In this document: positions 33,677 to 46,291 of the stretch, one piece after another
How the letters are laid out: every line of letters begins with the position of its first letter
Position numbering within the stretch: the stretch's first letter is position 1
From: Kitagawia praeruptora
Taxonomy: Eukaryota; Streptophyta; Magnoliopsida; Apiales; Apiaceae
Assembly: GCA_037693485.1 (NCBI GenBank)
Contig: CM075353.1
Coordinates: 65,194,001 to 65,258,000 of the forward strand
Reading direction: 5' to 3'
DNA: 64,000 nt
Notes under the pieces: generated by a model
Told to the model about the DNA's origin: nothing
Database searches by the model: none
What the model saw: only the letters and a program-made list of their open reading frames with translations
Program-made: the position numbers and the translations under genes

Positions 33677-34547
33677 AGAAATTGTTTTGCGGATTTTCTT
33701 ATTTTTCTTCTTTTACTTTGTAATTTAGCAAGGTGCTCTCTTTCAATTAGCATTTAGAATTTTTTGACTTGCAAACAATGGATTTAATAATTAATATGGT
33801 ATCACACAGGTTGAATCTTTTAATTTGTACACTAAAGAAATAATTCAAGATCAGTGTATGACTGAGGTGATTTGAAGCTAATCCAATCTTCTGATCCGGA
33901 GGTAATCACTCTGCACCTGTTTGTTTCTATATATAAATAGAAAATGAAAGATTTGCATTCTCAGCTTCATAATGTTGCTGATTGCTGCCAATCTACTTTT
34001 CTGGATGCAATACATAATCGCATATAAGTCCCCTGGCAAATTGAAACCTTGTACTGTATACATCAATTTACAATATCCAAGTGTCAAATAACCCATATAA
34101 GTTCAGAGCATGGAAGATACTTGGCAAGAAGTTGCAGTCCTTGGTATGGTCAATATCTCACTGGACACTTTTATATCTCAGTGGACACGTTTACTTAAAC
34201 ACCTACACTCTTTCGTCACGATCTGTTTTGTTAATAAGCTTTTAACCACAGTAGTGCGTTTGTATCAGAGTAATGATTGTAGTCAACGTACCAAGTCATA
34301 CTTGTTAAAAAATTTCAAATCAGTTTCACCTAAACTACAGTTGGAATTTTTTGTTTACAGTTCACTTCTCTCTAGTTTGAAAGTTCATACATTTTATGTA
34401 CTGCCTTGTTGGATGATAAATATCAATACATTATTCTTTAGGTGGTATTCTTTTTCTGGTGTATTGTGTTATTCATTGGTAGAAATATATTGTAAACTAT
34501 AAATTTGGTAATAGATATCTCACTGGATTGCTTTTGCTTGGTTTCAG

Positions 34548-34626
34548 AGCACTTACTTATGCTACACCGGACATGCAAATCTGCAATCAGGCCACAGCTG
34601 CAGCAAAGGAAGTATTTGCAGATTAA
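34548..34626 (+). pseudogene. Possible captured terminal exon
   Basis: After a good acceptor (TTGGTTTCAG) one base plus 26 codons read ALTYATPDMQICNQATAAAK, then EVFAD and TAA. The amino-acid composition looks coding, and a matching upstream donor (CAGTCCTTG/GTATGG, about 34143) exists. I do not recognise the parent protein. Confidence 0.3.
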
Positions 34627-35880
34627 GATAACTTATTATTATGTTTTACCGGACATCAAAAAAGGAAACGATCTTTCAAAAGTTTATAATTAGAGGTATA
34701 ATTAGAAATTTAGACATAACTAGTAAGATGTTGGATTAGTTGATAGTATGGTGTGGATGGGATGTAAATTATTTGGATGGCTGGTAGGATGGGTTTGAAT
34801 GTATGTTGATGTTTTGTATGGGTTTCTTTATGTATGAAACAAGATATTGCAGAAATTTTAAATACAGCGTTGCATTTGATATTTTTAGTGTTGCATAAGT
34901 AAATACAGCGTTGCATTTGATATTTTAGTGTTGCATTTGGTAAATTTAGTGTTGCATTTGATAAGGAACTACTGTTTTAAAAAGCTAATGAAAGCGTTGC
35001 ATTACATAGTTGTGGGCCCCATTGTTGATGTGGCATGCGGGTCCCACTGCTGATGTGGTAGGTGGGCCCCACTGTTGACGTGGCAGGTGGGCCCCATTGC
35101 TGACGTGGCAAGTGGGCAGCATCGCTGACATGGCACGTGGGCCCCATATGCTGATGTGGCATGCCAGCTGGACTGTTGCTGACGTGGCATGCCAGCTAGA
35201 CCCATTGTTGACGTGGCATTCTTGTGGGACCCACTTAGTGACGTGGAATTGGAATTTTATCTAATGTCAAATGCAACGCCCTTTTGGTGTTGCATTTGAA
35301 TGCTCTAGTGTTGCATTTTATGTCAGATGCAACGCTTATTGATGTTGCCTTAGATGCCAAAAAGCGTTGCCTTAGGGGGTCTAACAGGACGGTGGCGGAT
35401 GCAACGCCCCCTGGTGTTGCATTTGGTCTAACGCAATGCTTTTTTGGCCTAAAGCAACAGTAAACATGGCGTTGCATTTGTGCGTTTATGGCGTAGTGAG
35501 AATTGGAAGACTTGTATAACAAGTATGATAAGACTTGTAGAACAAGTATGGTAAGTCTTGGTGGCTAAGTTTTGGATGGCTATATATACATAGTCATATT
35601 GTATTTGTTTGATGTGGTGAAAGCTTAAGAGATGTAGTCTTAAGTATTGTTTGGGAGATACTTGAGCATTGTTGGCTAAAGTATCAGGGTTGGGACACCG
35701 TTAAGGTGTTATTGTTTTGATGTATTATTGATTATTGTTAAGATTAATAATACAAGTTTGGGGCGTGGGTGTTTCCACGTCAAATATTGTTTGTGTGACC
35801 GCACTTTGGTGGATCTTATCAACTAATCGATTGGTTGTGTGTGTGCTCTATATTGTTGTTTGTGAATCTCGGATTGTGTA

Positions 35881-36360
35881 AGTCCCCTAACCTAACTCTT
35901 TTTCCACTTGGTAAGTCACTTAAAAAGTTATCCGTCACTTCAGTGATGAAAGTGCCTTTTAACCCAATTTACCTAAGTATTGTGGGTGAATGTCATAGGT
36001 TTGAGTATTGATGGTTCCCATCTCAAGTAATTGGTTTACCGTAGTAAGCCTTGCTTCCACAGAGGTTGGTTACTCACTACTTCCTTATGATGCGCTCATA
36101 GGGTACCTTATGTCGTCTTTACCCTTAGGTTTAGGGCTTCCCTATCACGAGCCGTTGTGCCATGTCGTTAGCGTTTGGGGCTTCCATGCAAGCTGCCATG
36201 TTATTGATTAAGCCTCATTGTTTCTCAACTTTGCCTTAGTCCCCTTAACGGGTTTTATCTTTTAAATGTCATCTTTAACATTTGTTTTCCACGAAGTTTT
36301 AGGTCTTTTAGTTCTAGATGGGCTTTTCGGTAGCTAATCTGGGTTCCCCTTCTTTTATAG
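35881..36360. other. Region upstream of the antisense Tat ORF
   Basis: Unassigned. It may be the 3' part of the Tat-like element or the leader of its antisense ORF. No LTR match could be established. Confidence 0.35.
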
Positions 36361-38745
36361 ATGTCTACCCTTTCTGCCTCAGGGAGCTCTTCCCAATATC
36401 CGGGTAACCTGTCTCCCCAGTCCGGGGAGCCATCCGAGTCTAGGTCCTTTTCACTTAATGATCTCCTTCTTTCCTATCCTTTATTTCGGTCAAAACCCTC
36501 TATGATCTCCCGCACCCGTTCCAGAGCAGTGGAAATTGTCCTGTAGAAGCTAAAATAATCAACAAACGCCATAATCGTTCTTTAGAATCCGAGCAGCGTT
36601 CTTTAATAACAACTATGGAGCTGGAGATGATGAGGTTGAGGTGAGGCTTGTGCCTGTCAATTCTGAACCCTCTTGTGAGAACTTAGATTAAGCATGAAAG
36701 TAGATAGGTTAGAAAAGCTGTTGAAGTCTTGCAACCGTGGTTACTTGTTGGTGATACCTGATGTTGGCGAGAGATGCCACAAATTTGACATTCTTAGCCC
36801 CAATCATGCTATTCCTGATGTCGTCTTATCAATTTCTTTCTTTAAACTCGGATTTTCCTTACATATGCATCCATTCTTCTTGGAATTGCTACAATTCTAC
36901 AACCTTGCTGCCCCTAGGTAGCTAACGCCCAATTCCTTCTGGGTGGCGACCTGCATGTTTGTCCTCTATGCCCAGTAGTTCAAGGTGTCTCTTACTGCCA
37001 GGGAACTGGGCTATTTTTATCAATTGAAGGACGCTGGTAGGAAGCATGGTATCTTCTATTTAACTGCTTGGAAAAATCGCCACGGTCGGTGCGTTAAGGG
37101 TAACAAACGGGGCATGTATGACTGGCACGAGCAATTTTTGTATTGCTATGATAGCAATGAAATTAGTAAAGATTTTAACATGTCTCCACGTAAGATTCTT
37201 CCCTTGATTAATTCCAAATAGTCTTCCATTATAAGGTTAATTTTATACTTATTAGGTAGCTATGCACTTCGTTATCCTTTTTAGGGTTTCCCGATCAAAA
37301 TTCCTTACAAGGAATTGAGGAAAGAAGAGCTAAGAAGGTGACTAAGATTGCAGCTACATTGGGCGATGGTGATAGCCTGTTAACCATAAAGGTTCTTGTA
37401 GACCTGTGCTTTTCACAACCTAGGGCTCTCGCTTCCCCCTCTTGGGAGGGAGCCGCCAGTCTGGAAGCCCCGGGTCTAGGAGCCCAAGAGGAGTTGGGTG
37501 TTATCCAAAGAATGTAAGCTGAGGCTCTCACAAAAGTTGATTCCGGTCTATATTTTACTCAAGGGCTTCTCATCTAGTTCCCTTACTTACCTTGTTATGT
37601 CTTCCTTTTACTCTGTATTTGCATATTGCATTCTTTCGTCTATACTCGTTCTCACTTGTCTTATGCGTATATATCTGGCTATTTATTTACCTCCTTTTGA
37701 CTTTCTTCTCAGGTATGTCTGGGTCTATTCCATCCTTTATCCAACCCTCTGATAGGTACGATGATCTGTACAAAGATGATGGTTTGCTCTTGCTTGGGGC
37801 TTCCGCTGATGTCGTTCCAACCCCAAAGACCACTATTCTGAATCCTGTCAAGGCTGAGCCAACTGCTATTGACAAACGAAGGTTTTTTCAAGTGTCTGGA
37901 AGCCTGGCATCTACTTCGGAAACATGATCTTCCAAGAAGATGAAGTTATCGCAGCTAGCTGGGATGACTAAAGAAGTTGAGATGTTTTACAAGTTGGCTG
38001 GTGTGCAAATCCCCGTTAAAGACAAAGTCATCCGATGCTGCAAGAGCTGTGTTGTTCTCTTCAGGTGAGAGTTTCTTTCATCAAATGCGACTTTTCGCCC
38101 AGCTAGCTGTAGCCACCCAGGGGGATAAAAGATTTAGAGAGGAAGTAAAGAATCTGAAAGCAAGCTTGCAAGCTGGTGGAGAGGAAAAGAAAAAGCTAGC
38201 TATTTGATGCGAACAGGAAACTGAAGAATGATATATCCATCTTAACTAAGGACAAGGATAAGCTCATCAATCTAGTTTCTGAGCAGAATAGAAAGAAGGA
38301 GGAGCTTGTGGCAGCCCAGGCTGCTGACGTAAAAGAAATGAAGCTTCAAGTAGACAACTTGTATGGTGCAGTGAGGAAATATAAGGAGGCACTTCCCGAA
38401 CCATACAACAAAGGTTTTTCCATCGGGGTTCACAACTACATAAAGGCTACTTAGCTAAAAATTCCAGACTAGACTGGACGCTCCTTGGGGATGATGCTGT
38501 GAAGCATGTCGAAAGCTTCGAGGCAGAGGCGGCTGCGGAGGCGAAGAAGGCACAGGCTCTTGCTTTTAGGAGGGTTATTGAGAAGGCTTCACATCTCGTA
38601 CCAAATGATAAGGGATCTCCAGTTACCGATACCAAACGGTTGAAAAAGCTCCGGATGCGGATACCTAGGAGGTAGAGTCTGTCGAGGGGGGTTCCGGATC
38701 AGCAGAAGCCAAATCTTCTTCAGATTCTCAGTCCATTTTGCCTTA
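36361..38745 (+). pseudogene. Tat-type antisense ORF with PF04195-like domain
   Basis: It begins MSTLSASGSSSQYPGNLSP at 36361. After several lesions the frame at about 36800-37100 reads ISFFKLGFSLHMHPFFLELL, QFYNLAAPR, stop, LTPNSFWVATCMFVLYAQ, stop, FKVSLTARELGYFYQLKDAG. This is the putative gypsy-type transposon domain (Transposase_28, PF04195). A Lys/Glu-rich, probably coiled-coil, tail follows (37945-38670: KKLSQLAGMTKEVEMFYKLA, then LKASLQAGGEEKKK). Probable introns lie around 37220-37300 and 37500-37710. It runs opposite to the gag at 41717-42350, as do the antisense extra ORFs described between pol and the 3' LTR of some Tat-lineage elements. Multiple stops; dead. Confidence 0.6.
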
Positions 38746-39794
38746 AGCCCTTTTTATTATTATCCATCACAAGTATTCGGTTGGTACTAACTTTTTTGAT
38801 GACTCGCTTAAAACTTGGTTTCCAAATGAGGGGGTGGGCACCTCTAATGCTCCTCAGGTGTAACCTTAACTCGTATTCGCTTTTGCTATGGTTTTATGAA
38901 CTTATTATTATATAGTTCTATGAACGCATATGCTAATCGTATCTTATGCATGTCTCTAGTGGGTTTATCTTATTATTCGTCTTAGACGTATGTTAATAAC
39001 ATCTATATCTATCACTAGATAGCCACTTTCTATCACTTAACATCTAAAATGCATTGGTTAATATCTAGTGCATAAGCAGCAGTTTAAAAAAATCCTGCTT
39101 AGATATAGGATTTTTATTTAAACTCTAGTGTAATTAAGTCACTATATTCACACTAAGGCATCCTAGTTGAGCCTTAATCTGATTATTAAGGACTAGCCAT
39201 CTACTTAGTGTCGTGGTGAATGGTATTATAAGTAAACAAGGTACTCGAAGTTTGATATGGTAATATATTATCGAGAAAATAATACTCTATAAGTAAGAAT
39301 GATAATCGAGTCAGGCTTCCATACATGAGGTAGCCTTCATAAATTATTAAAGGGCCATCACAGACTTACACATATATGTTTAATCATTTTTTATGATAAT
39401 AGAGTTTGTATATGAACCCTTGATCGAACATCAGTGGATAAGCTGTGACTTTTAAGTAAAAGTCTAAAAGTAGTAGAGTACATAAGCATTACCATTATTC
39501 AAAGGGGTAAGTTTATTTTCCACATACCCGTATAGGTTGCTCAAAAGTATATTGGATTGCATATACCTTATCTCTTGAGGTTGCAACTTTCATCTTAGGG
39601 GCTTCTATTTCGGGAGCCTGTCACCCGGAAGCCCTCTCTGGGTGCCCCATATCGAGAACCCCATCTCTGGAAGCCTTGTTTCTAGAAGCCTTTATTTTAG
39701 TAGCTTGAACCTGGAAGCATCTGTTCCGGGAGCTTATCCTTATCCAGAAGGTGTCATCAACGTGGCCTTATTTGGGAGATTTCCTCTTTTTCGA
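38746..39794. other. Uncharacterised Tat-relic sequence
   Basis: Moderately AT-rich. From 39595 to 39760 a loose repetition of GGAAGCC / GGGAGCCTGT words precedes the tandem array. No coding evidence. Confidence 0.4.
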
Positions 39795-40375
39795 GGAGTT
39801 TCGTTGTGGTAGCCTCACTCAGGGGGCTTTACCACAACCCCTCATCCAGGATATATTTAAGTAAGAGGGATTTCGCTGTGGTAACCTCACTCAGGGGCTT
39901 TACCACAACCCCTTCATTTAGGAGATATTTAAGTAAGAGGGGTTTCGCTGTGGAAGCCTCACTCAGGGGGCTTTACCACAACCCCCTCATTTAGGAGATA
40001 TTTAAGTAAGAAGGGTTTCGTTGTGGTAGCCTCACTCAGGGGGCTTTTCCACAACCCCCTAATTCAGGAGATATTTAAGTAAGAGGGGTTTCGCTATGGT
40101 AGCCTCACTCATGGGGCTTTACCACAACCCCCTCATTCAGGAGATATTTAAGTAAGAGGGGTTTCGCTGTAGTAGCCTCACTTAGGGGAATTTACCATAA
40201 ACCCCTCATTCAAGAGATATTTAAGTAAGACGGGTTTCGCTGTGGTAGCCTCACTCAAGGGGCTTTACCATAACCACTCATTCAGGAGATATTTAAGTAA
40301 GAGGGGTTTTGTTGTGGTAGCCTCACTCGGGGGCTTTACCACATCCCCCTCCTTCAGGAAATTTAGAAATAAATA
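39795..40375. repeat. Eight-copy tandem repeat, unit about 72 bp
   Basis: Each unit reads gggtttcgctgtggtagcct, then cactcagggggctttaccac and aaccccctcattcaggag, then atatttaagtaagag. Copies differ by point changes and one-base indels; the last is truncated. Within each unit GTGGTAGCC..GGGCTTTACCAC can fold back. Confidence 0.9.
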
Positions 40376-41716
40376 TTCATTGCTTTAAAATTTGATATTT
40401 TCAAGAAGCCATTTGGACAGCTTGTTTGTGGTGGAGAACTAGTTCATCGCAATTCTCATCGTATCACCAATCTAGCTGTTGTCATCACAATTCTTTTGTA
40501 AATTTGGATACGCTTTCATGAATCTCATTAAGTAATGGATGTGGAGGCCTCCAATGTAACTTGACAACACGAGTTCCAGAGCTCTGAATTTTGTGAGGCC
40601 CAAATCTTCTTTTGGTTATGGAATTGGAACCTTGACCGGTTGCTTGGCCAACCTTAGCGAGAGGCTCCCAATATTGATCTTTTCAAGGAGTCGAGTGTTT
40701 TCTTATGATTATCTTAGATAGCACGATTATTAGTACCCCCAACTCTTCGGTTCAACTATCTTTCTTGATATTCTCATTTCTTCCCCAAGAGGTTTGAATT
40801 TGTATCTATGAAGCTGAGTATTATATCATAACTTATTGTAGCTTTGTCAGGTCCAGGACCCTTAATTGGGAAGTCGCATTTCTCTTCATCATTGGGAGGT
40901 TTGTATCCATTTTCTTCTTGGTTAGGAACCTCATTTCCTCAGTTTGCGATTGGTTGCCCTCATGAGTATTTTCAGATATGCCCTTTCCTGGGTATTTTAG
41001 ATTTTCTCCATCCTTCATGTGGGAGGCTACCATCCACATTGCCTAGGGGCAAGCCACCTCTTTTTTTTAGTGATAGCCTCTTTATAGCATCCAACAACAT
41101 CACCCTCATGAGGTTTCTGGTCAAGAACTTGATTGCCCATTTTCCAAGATCTTCCCGTGGGATGTAAATCAGTTTTACCGGAAGCCCTTCTCAGCATCCA
41201 TGGTATTACACAACTTATCAGGAAAAAATTTCAATTCCGTTATTTCCTTTGCAACTTCAAACATCAACATTATTGGTGGTGCTACCCCCCGACTAAACAA
41301 GAAACCCTAATATGAGGTTTCCATGATGGAAGCTCCATATTATGGTTGCACATCTGCCTTTTATTGACTCATTTCCAATCCGCATGTTTAGAACATCATC
41401 ATAATTCTTATATTTGAATTGGCTTTGAATAAATGCTAACCCCTTTTATCAGGTATCTTGCTTATGAAGACAATGAATAGGAATCTGATTCTAGCATTAC
41501 AACAATTTGATTCGTGGAACATTTTGCTGCTATTACTATGGGTGGTGCAAATGTGCTGCCCCTCGGGTGTCTATGAAAGACAAAATTCATGATAACTGAG
41601 TCTAGAGTTACACATCTACAACTAATAAGTTGTTTCTTATATTGGACCTACGCTTGAAAGAGGTCTATAGCTGGGGCTTCCTTACTGGATGTGGGTGGCA
41701 ATTCAGGGTGTCTACT
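40376..41716. other. Degraded interior of the Tat relic
   Basis: Expected position of protease and reverse transcriptase on the minus strand. No catalytic motifs could be read. Only short broken frames remain. Confidence 0.4.
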
Positions 41717-42350
41717 TTAGGAGTCCGCTCCAACCATTTGGTGAGTTAATCTGGCTCCTCGAGGCTTTGTCTTCGGGGCTATCATGATTGCATCCCATCG
41801 TATAAGCATTGAGGTTTGGAATCCCCACATGCTTCTCTTCTTTGGAGTTAACCCCTTTATCATTACCATCCATAGCTTCTTTTCCCGGGCTTCCGGGATA
41901 GTACCCCTTTTTAATTTCTCAGATTCTCTCAACCTCAGGATGATCAGTTCTATTGTCCGCGGGTGCTTCCAGTGCCGGGGCAACAAACTCAAGTAGATAT
42001 CCTTCTCTGATCAATTTCTCGATATGATCCTTTAGGTGACTGCAAATAGAAGTTTCGTGCCCATAAGCACCATGGAATGCACAGTATTTCTCGGGGTATG
42101 GCCCGCTTAGCCGGTACTTTTGAGGTGGTAATTTGAAGTATTGTGTCTTCATTATTTTATAGAGACTTTTAAAGGTGTGTACCTTTTGAACTTATAGTAA
42201 ACGGGGCTTGGCTTCCGTGTTGTACCTTAGTTTTAGTAGGGCTCATACCCCAAGGGCAAACCTATCCATTTTTTTGGGGTTCCTTACACATGGAATTATG
42301 TTTCCTCGAATTCATTTTGCAGGGGTTCCGTCTTCGAGGTTGGAGGCCTG
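41717..42350 (-). pseudogene. Tat-lineage gag, C-terminal part
   Basis: The minus frame from 42152 reads MKTQYFKLPPQKYRLSGPYP, then EKYCAFHGAYGHETSICSHL and KDHIEKLIREGYLLEFV. This is the gag/nucleocapsid segment typical of Tat/Athila-type Gypsy elements: a C-x2-H-x3-GH-x4-C knuckle followed by LKxxIExLIRxGxLxxFV. Past about 42000 the frame is broken. Its upstream half lies at 59409-60497, beyond the nested Tekay-like element. Confidence 0.75.
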
Positions 42351-42355
42351 GTTCC

Positions 42356-44455
42356 TGCAACACCCTTAGATCGGGGGTCAACGATCCAGGTTGTTACGCC
42401 AATCCTGATTCCAATTTTATCAATTACCATTCCCGATTGTTAACCATTTTATTAATTATTAATATTCTACGTTGGCAATGACCCCTAAGTCAAAACATCC
42501 GTCACAGGTTATAAGCTGAGAGAAAGCAAGACATTACTTAAAGTACTGGGTATAGACCAAAGTTAAAAGTTATTACAAACCAAATGTTTCATCTTAGAAA
42601 GGGTTGATAATCCATCAAAAACTACTACCTGAGGTGGGAACATGATAGTTTTCTGGTTTTCAAAAGTTTACACAAGTCATGCTTGCACAAAAACCTAACC
42701 AGTCTAAGTTGGCAACCTATCCTACTAAGTCTTCTTACCTGAGGAATGGGCATCCTGGGTCCGAACAACCTACGGAACAACTGCGCGTTTCCCACGTGCT
42801 TCCTGGCGGTCTGGTGTGTCCTTGCCATGACTACCTGTTGTTGTTTGTGATATATATATATATATAGAAAAAATGCGTGAGCATAAAGCTCAGCAAAATA
42901 ATAGTAGTACTGTAAAAATGCTTTTTGTTTGAAAACGGAAAGAGTGTCATATAACCTTGCCTTTCAAACATAGAAATATTTACTCGTCCAGAAACTGAGT
43001 ATTACAATATCAACCAGCTTTCAAAAGCAGTTTACTTTCCCTGAGTTATTTTTTTTAAAACAGTTGGCTCAGAATTTCGAAACACTTCATGATGAGTACA
43101 ACACTGACTACACAATCGGTACTAGTGCACCTGGGCTCTCAGTACAGTGTAGCAGCACAATTCCAATTGGAAAGATGGCACTATACCGGATAACCACTGT
43201 CCAAGGTGATCAGCCTCATACTGCAAAACTAACAACACTTCGCTACTAGTAGACGGGTGACATACCTACTATAGAGGCCGTGGCCCGACCATCTATGGGT
43301 CTTAAGCTGGCTAACCGCCAGGGCAAATATCGTGATGGCTGCCGCCACCTTCGTCGATAAATGTATAACCGGGTGGGCTTGTACCCAGCAGGTACCAAGT
43401 CCCTCCCACCCTAACAACATCCAGTCCCGGAGCCATTAAACCAACTTTGATACCTTTTTTTTTTTAAAATCGATACTTCCGAAAGAAAACATGGAAGTAT
43501 GTTCATCTCACAAGTTGACCTCTGTCAACTGATTTTCTCTACTCAGGGAATTCTTTTTAAATCAACTTGGGAGTTATTCAGAGTTTTCTTAAGGAATTCT
43601 AAAAACCTGACTCTCGTTGATAAGGCAGAGTCACTACTTTAGTTGTAGCGAAGGGAGAAAATATTTTTAAGTACTCCCAAAACCTTGGGTTCTCAAGTTT
43701 TGATAAGTTCGCGAGTCGTTGGGGTGGTAACTACGAAGTATAGGTACTTATAAAAATATTTGAGAACCCTGATATTTTTCTAAAGGTCAGAAAATATTTA
43801 AAATAATTTTTAAAGGCCATAATTTTTGTTAAATAGGCCAACTCGGTTTTAAATAATTTTTAACATTTTTTTAAAAAATATTTTTAAATAAGAAATAAAT
43901 AAGAAGTAATTGATTAATCATTAATTAGATAATTAAATAAATTAACTTTCAATGAATATTTAAAATAATATTCATTTATAATAAATAAATATTCCTAAAA
44001 TATTTATTTAAGAATAAAATAATCTGATATTCATAGATTTTAAAATCATCGGAATATAAGCGTTTCTCGAAAATATACGCCTCCGGGATTACCGGGTTTT
44101 GAAAAATACTCCGACTCCCGATTTATAACAAAAGTACTTACGCTCTACCCGAGCCTTAAGCATCACCATATACATACGCATAAGTCATTGGGGTGTATAT
44201 ATTTGCATAAGAAATTTTACAAGTACTTTCAGAAATCAAGCATGCATAAGTTTTTTTCACAAGATAGTTATATAAGACAGTGCATGCATTTATATCACAA
44301 CAACAACAGTTTTAAAACATACTTAAAGTTTGGGTATAGAAAACTTGCCTGACTGAATCTGTGGGGGAAGTACGCACGTGCTAGGGTGACGATCTATAAT
44401 CAATCAAGGAAATAGAAGGGTTAGTTTCGTATTCGAACCGTTTAACCTAGGATTA
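42356..44455 (-). repeat. Truncated 3' LTR of the Tekay-like element
   Basis: Matches 55539-57650 almost throughout, starting TGCAACACCC (TGTAACACCCC in the other LTR). Similarity stops at cctagg[a/c]ttattta. The U3 half present at 57650-59403 is missing here, along with the polypurine tract and the end of pol. Confidence 0.85.
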
Positions 44456-44596
44456 TTTAACGAAACTAATTTCCTTAAGGACGCTTAGTGTTCATATTGT
44501 ACTCATATGTGTATGGTAACGTTCCTTGGCCAAATTAAAATTACCAATTTTATTCGGGTCGAGTTTCGAGTACGCTTGATTTTATTCGCTCGTCCC

Positions 44597-44758
44597 CTAA
44601 AAGCATTTGTACGGGGGCATTCCTATGCTCGAATGGTAGCTGTTGTTATATGTATATTCAATTAGGGGCAAGTGATCCTCCCAGCTTCCCTTAAAATCCA
44701 AGACACATACTCGCAGCATGTCTTCTAGGGTTTGAATTGTCCTTTCACTCTGCCCGTC
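44597..44758 (-). pseudogene. Integrase C-terminal piece of the Tekay-like element
   Basis: Directly continues the frame broken at 49074. [20 protein letters not shown] supplies the catalytic glutamate ([10 protein letters not shown]), then [20 protein letters not shown] and GMPPY, then a stop where the family reads EALYGRKCR. The chromodomain-side sequence is absent. Confidence 0.85.
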
Positions 44759-44779
44759 CACTACTAAAAAAACTGGATA

Positions 44780-45090
44780 CAACATCGGTTCTGGGCCGAT
44801 GTAAAAACTTTTCAGAACCGATGTCTAGGTGGGTGTTGTTAAAAGTCCATGTATTTTACATCGGTTCTGGGCCGATGTTAAAAAGGACTTCTTACATCGG
44901 TTATAAACCGATGTAAATACTTATCAACAACATCAGTTTTCAAAATAGAACCGACGTCTCAACCCCTGTAATACATCGGTTTTAGGTAGAACCGATGTTG
45001 TAAATGGTATACCACATCGGTTTCAAAAAAAGAATCGATGTCTCAACTATATGTACTACATCAGTTTTAGATACAAAACTGATGTCTGTA
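44780..45090. repeat. Left sub-terminal repeats of CACTA 2
   Basis: Seven or more ACATCGGTT units, most paired with AACCGATGT 5-12 bases away (for example ACATCGGTTATAAACCGATG). Partner repeats occur at 48925-49040. Confidence 0.9.
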
Positions 45091-46291
45091 CCCATATCTT
45101 TACACACAATAATTACCAAATTTAAATCACACCAAAAAGTAATACACTACAATTACCAAAACTGAATCACACTATAAAGTAAGTAAAACTTTTTTTTTTC
45201 ATTAACGAAAGAAATACAACATTCTTACATCATTGAGTGAAACTAAATTGGCCTACTCTACATGAGCCTATATACAAAAAACAGGCTTTCATTACATTAT
45301 CTGAAAAAACCAAACTAAAACTAGCAGTCTCTCGCAATGATCCCTCTAGGTGCATATTCATCCATTGCTCCGGTCCCTACGGTCTCTCACAATGAAACCA
45401 CAACAAAAGTAAATATAATGCAGATCATTTTATATAGAATTACTATAGAGGAGAGTATCAAATCAGGCAGGCACACTCTGGTTATTAAAACTGGTATGAA
45501 CTTGTGCATAAAAACAAACACCTTTAACCATTATAAAAGAAGTTGTACCATTTTGCGGAGAAAATTAGCTCAATCCAGTTGTTCCATATGAGGTGATGTG
45601 AGGTGTTGGTTTACTCAAGTGATTCAGCACAGAAGCTGCTGTCAGTGAAGGTATTTTAAAGCCTGAAACAGAGTGCCAGTGAAATGTCAGCCCATAATTT
45701 CAGTTATAAAGCCTGAAAGCAACATGTTTTCCACTTTTAGGAAAGATATAAACTTTAAATATGAATCATCAAAGTTCATAAAAACCCACATTGAACTTAG
45801 CAATCAATCACATTGATCAGAACAAACTGAATTACGAAAGAAGTTAAGCCCATTACCTGCAAATCCAAGAACTGGCAAGTTAAAAATAGAATTGTGAAAA
45901 ACGATATCGGATTTACAATGAGCTACTGCATTTTCATCTTCATACTAGAGTGTCTTCATGGTAAAAGCATACACTTTAGCACACAAGGTTTGAGAGGGAG
46001 CACGCAAACTAGGTCTTTCCATAACAATACAACAAATTTGATATATTTAATGAAATAAATTTTACCAGAATATTTCCGATGAGTCATTATACTAATGGAT
46101 AAAAAAATTGTAATAAGATGTGAATCCCATTATATAAACTTAGCTAAGGGTGGTTACTATGCAATAATTTGGTGATTAAATTCCAAGAATAACCAAAAGG
46201 CAATCAGTTCGGTATAATGTTAAAAGAAAAACAATTGACTGATATAGCAATAGAAAATAAAGTAATAGATGTGGAAGCAAAAGTGACATAC
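45091..46291. other. CACTA 2 interior without identified exons
   Basis: AT-rich, probably intronic or flanking DNA brought along with the captured rhodanese gene. No coding evidence of its own. Confidence 0.4.

Larger units (their letters stand above)
30906..35498. mobile_element. Non-autonomous CACTA element 1
   Basis: Termini CACTACGCCATAAATGC and, inverted, CACTACGCCATAAACGC, with 3-bp duplications aga (30903-30905, 35499-35501). Sub-terminal regions (30920-31460 and 34860-35480) are packed with GCGTTGCATT and GCTGACGTGGCA / GTGGGGCCCAC words in both orientations, as in En/Spm-type elements. The interior holds a tandem array (31481-32515) and possible captured gene pieces. No transposase. 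Confidence 0.9.
30767..35880. mobile_element. LTR-like sequence split by a CACTA element
   Basis: Left of the CACTA element, 30767-30905 begins TGTTGGGTTTCAACCCAA (itself a hairpin), like many Copia LTR starts. Right of it, 35502-35880 looks like the R/U5 part of an LTR (ataatacaagtttggggcgt, then gtttccacgtc). Together they would make a solo LTR or LTR relic of about 500 bp. No gag-pol and no proven TSD. Confidence 0.3.

Noticed and set aside
43064..43420. Frames of about 60 residues in the Tekay LTR that are repeated at 56257-56613
   Set aside because: They recur only because the two LTRs are copies; no domain, and LTRs of this type are non-coding.
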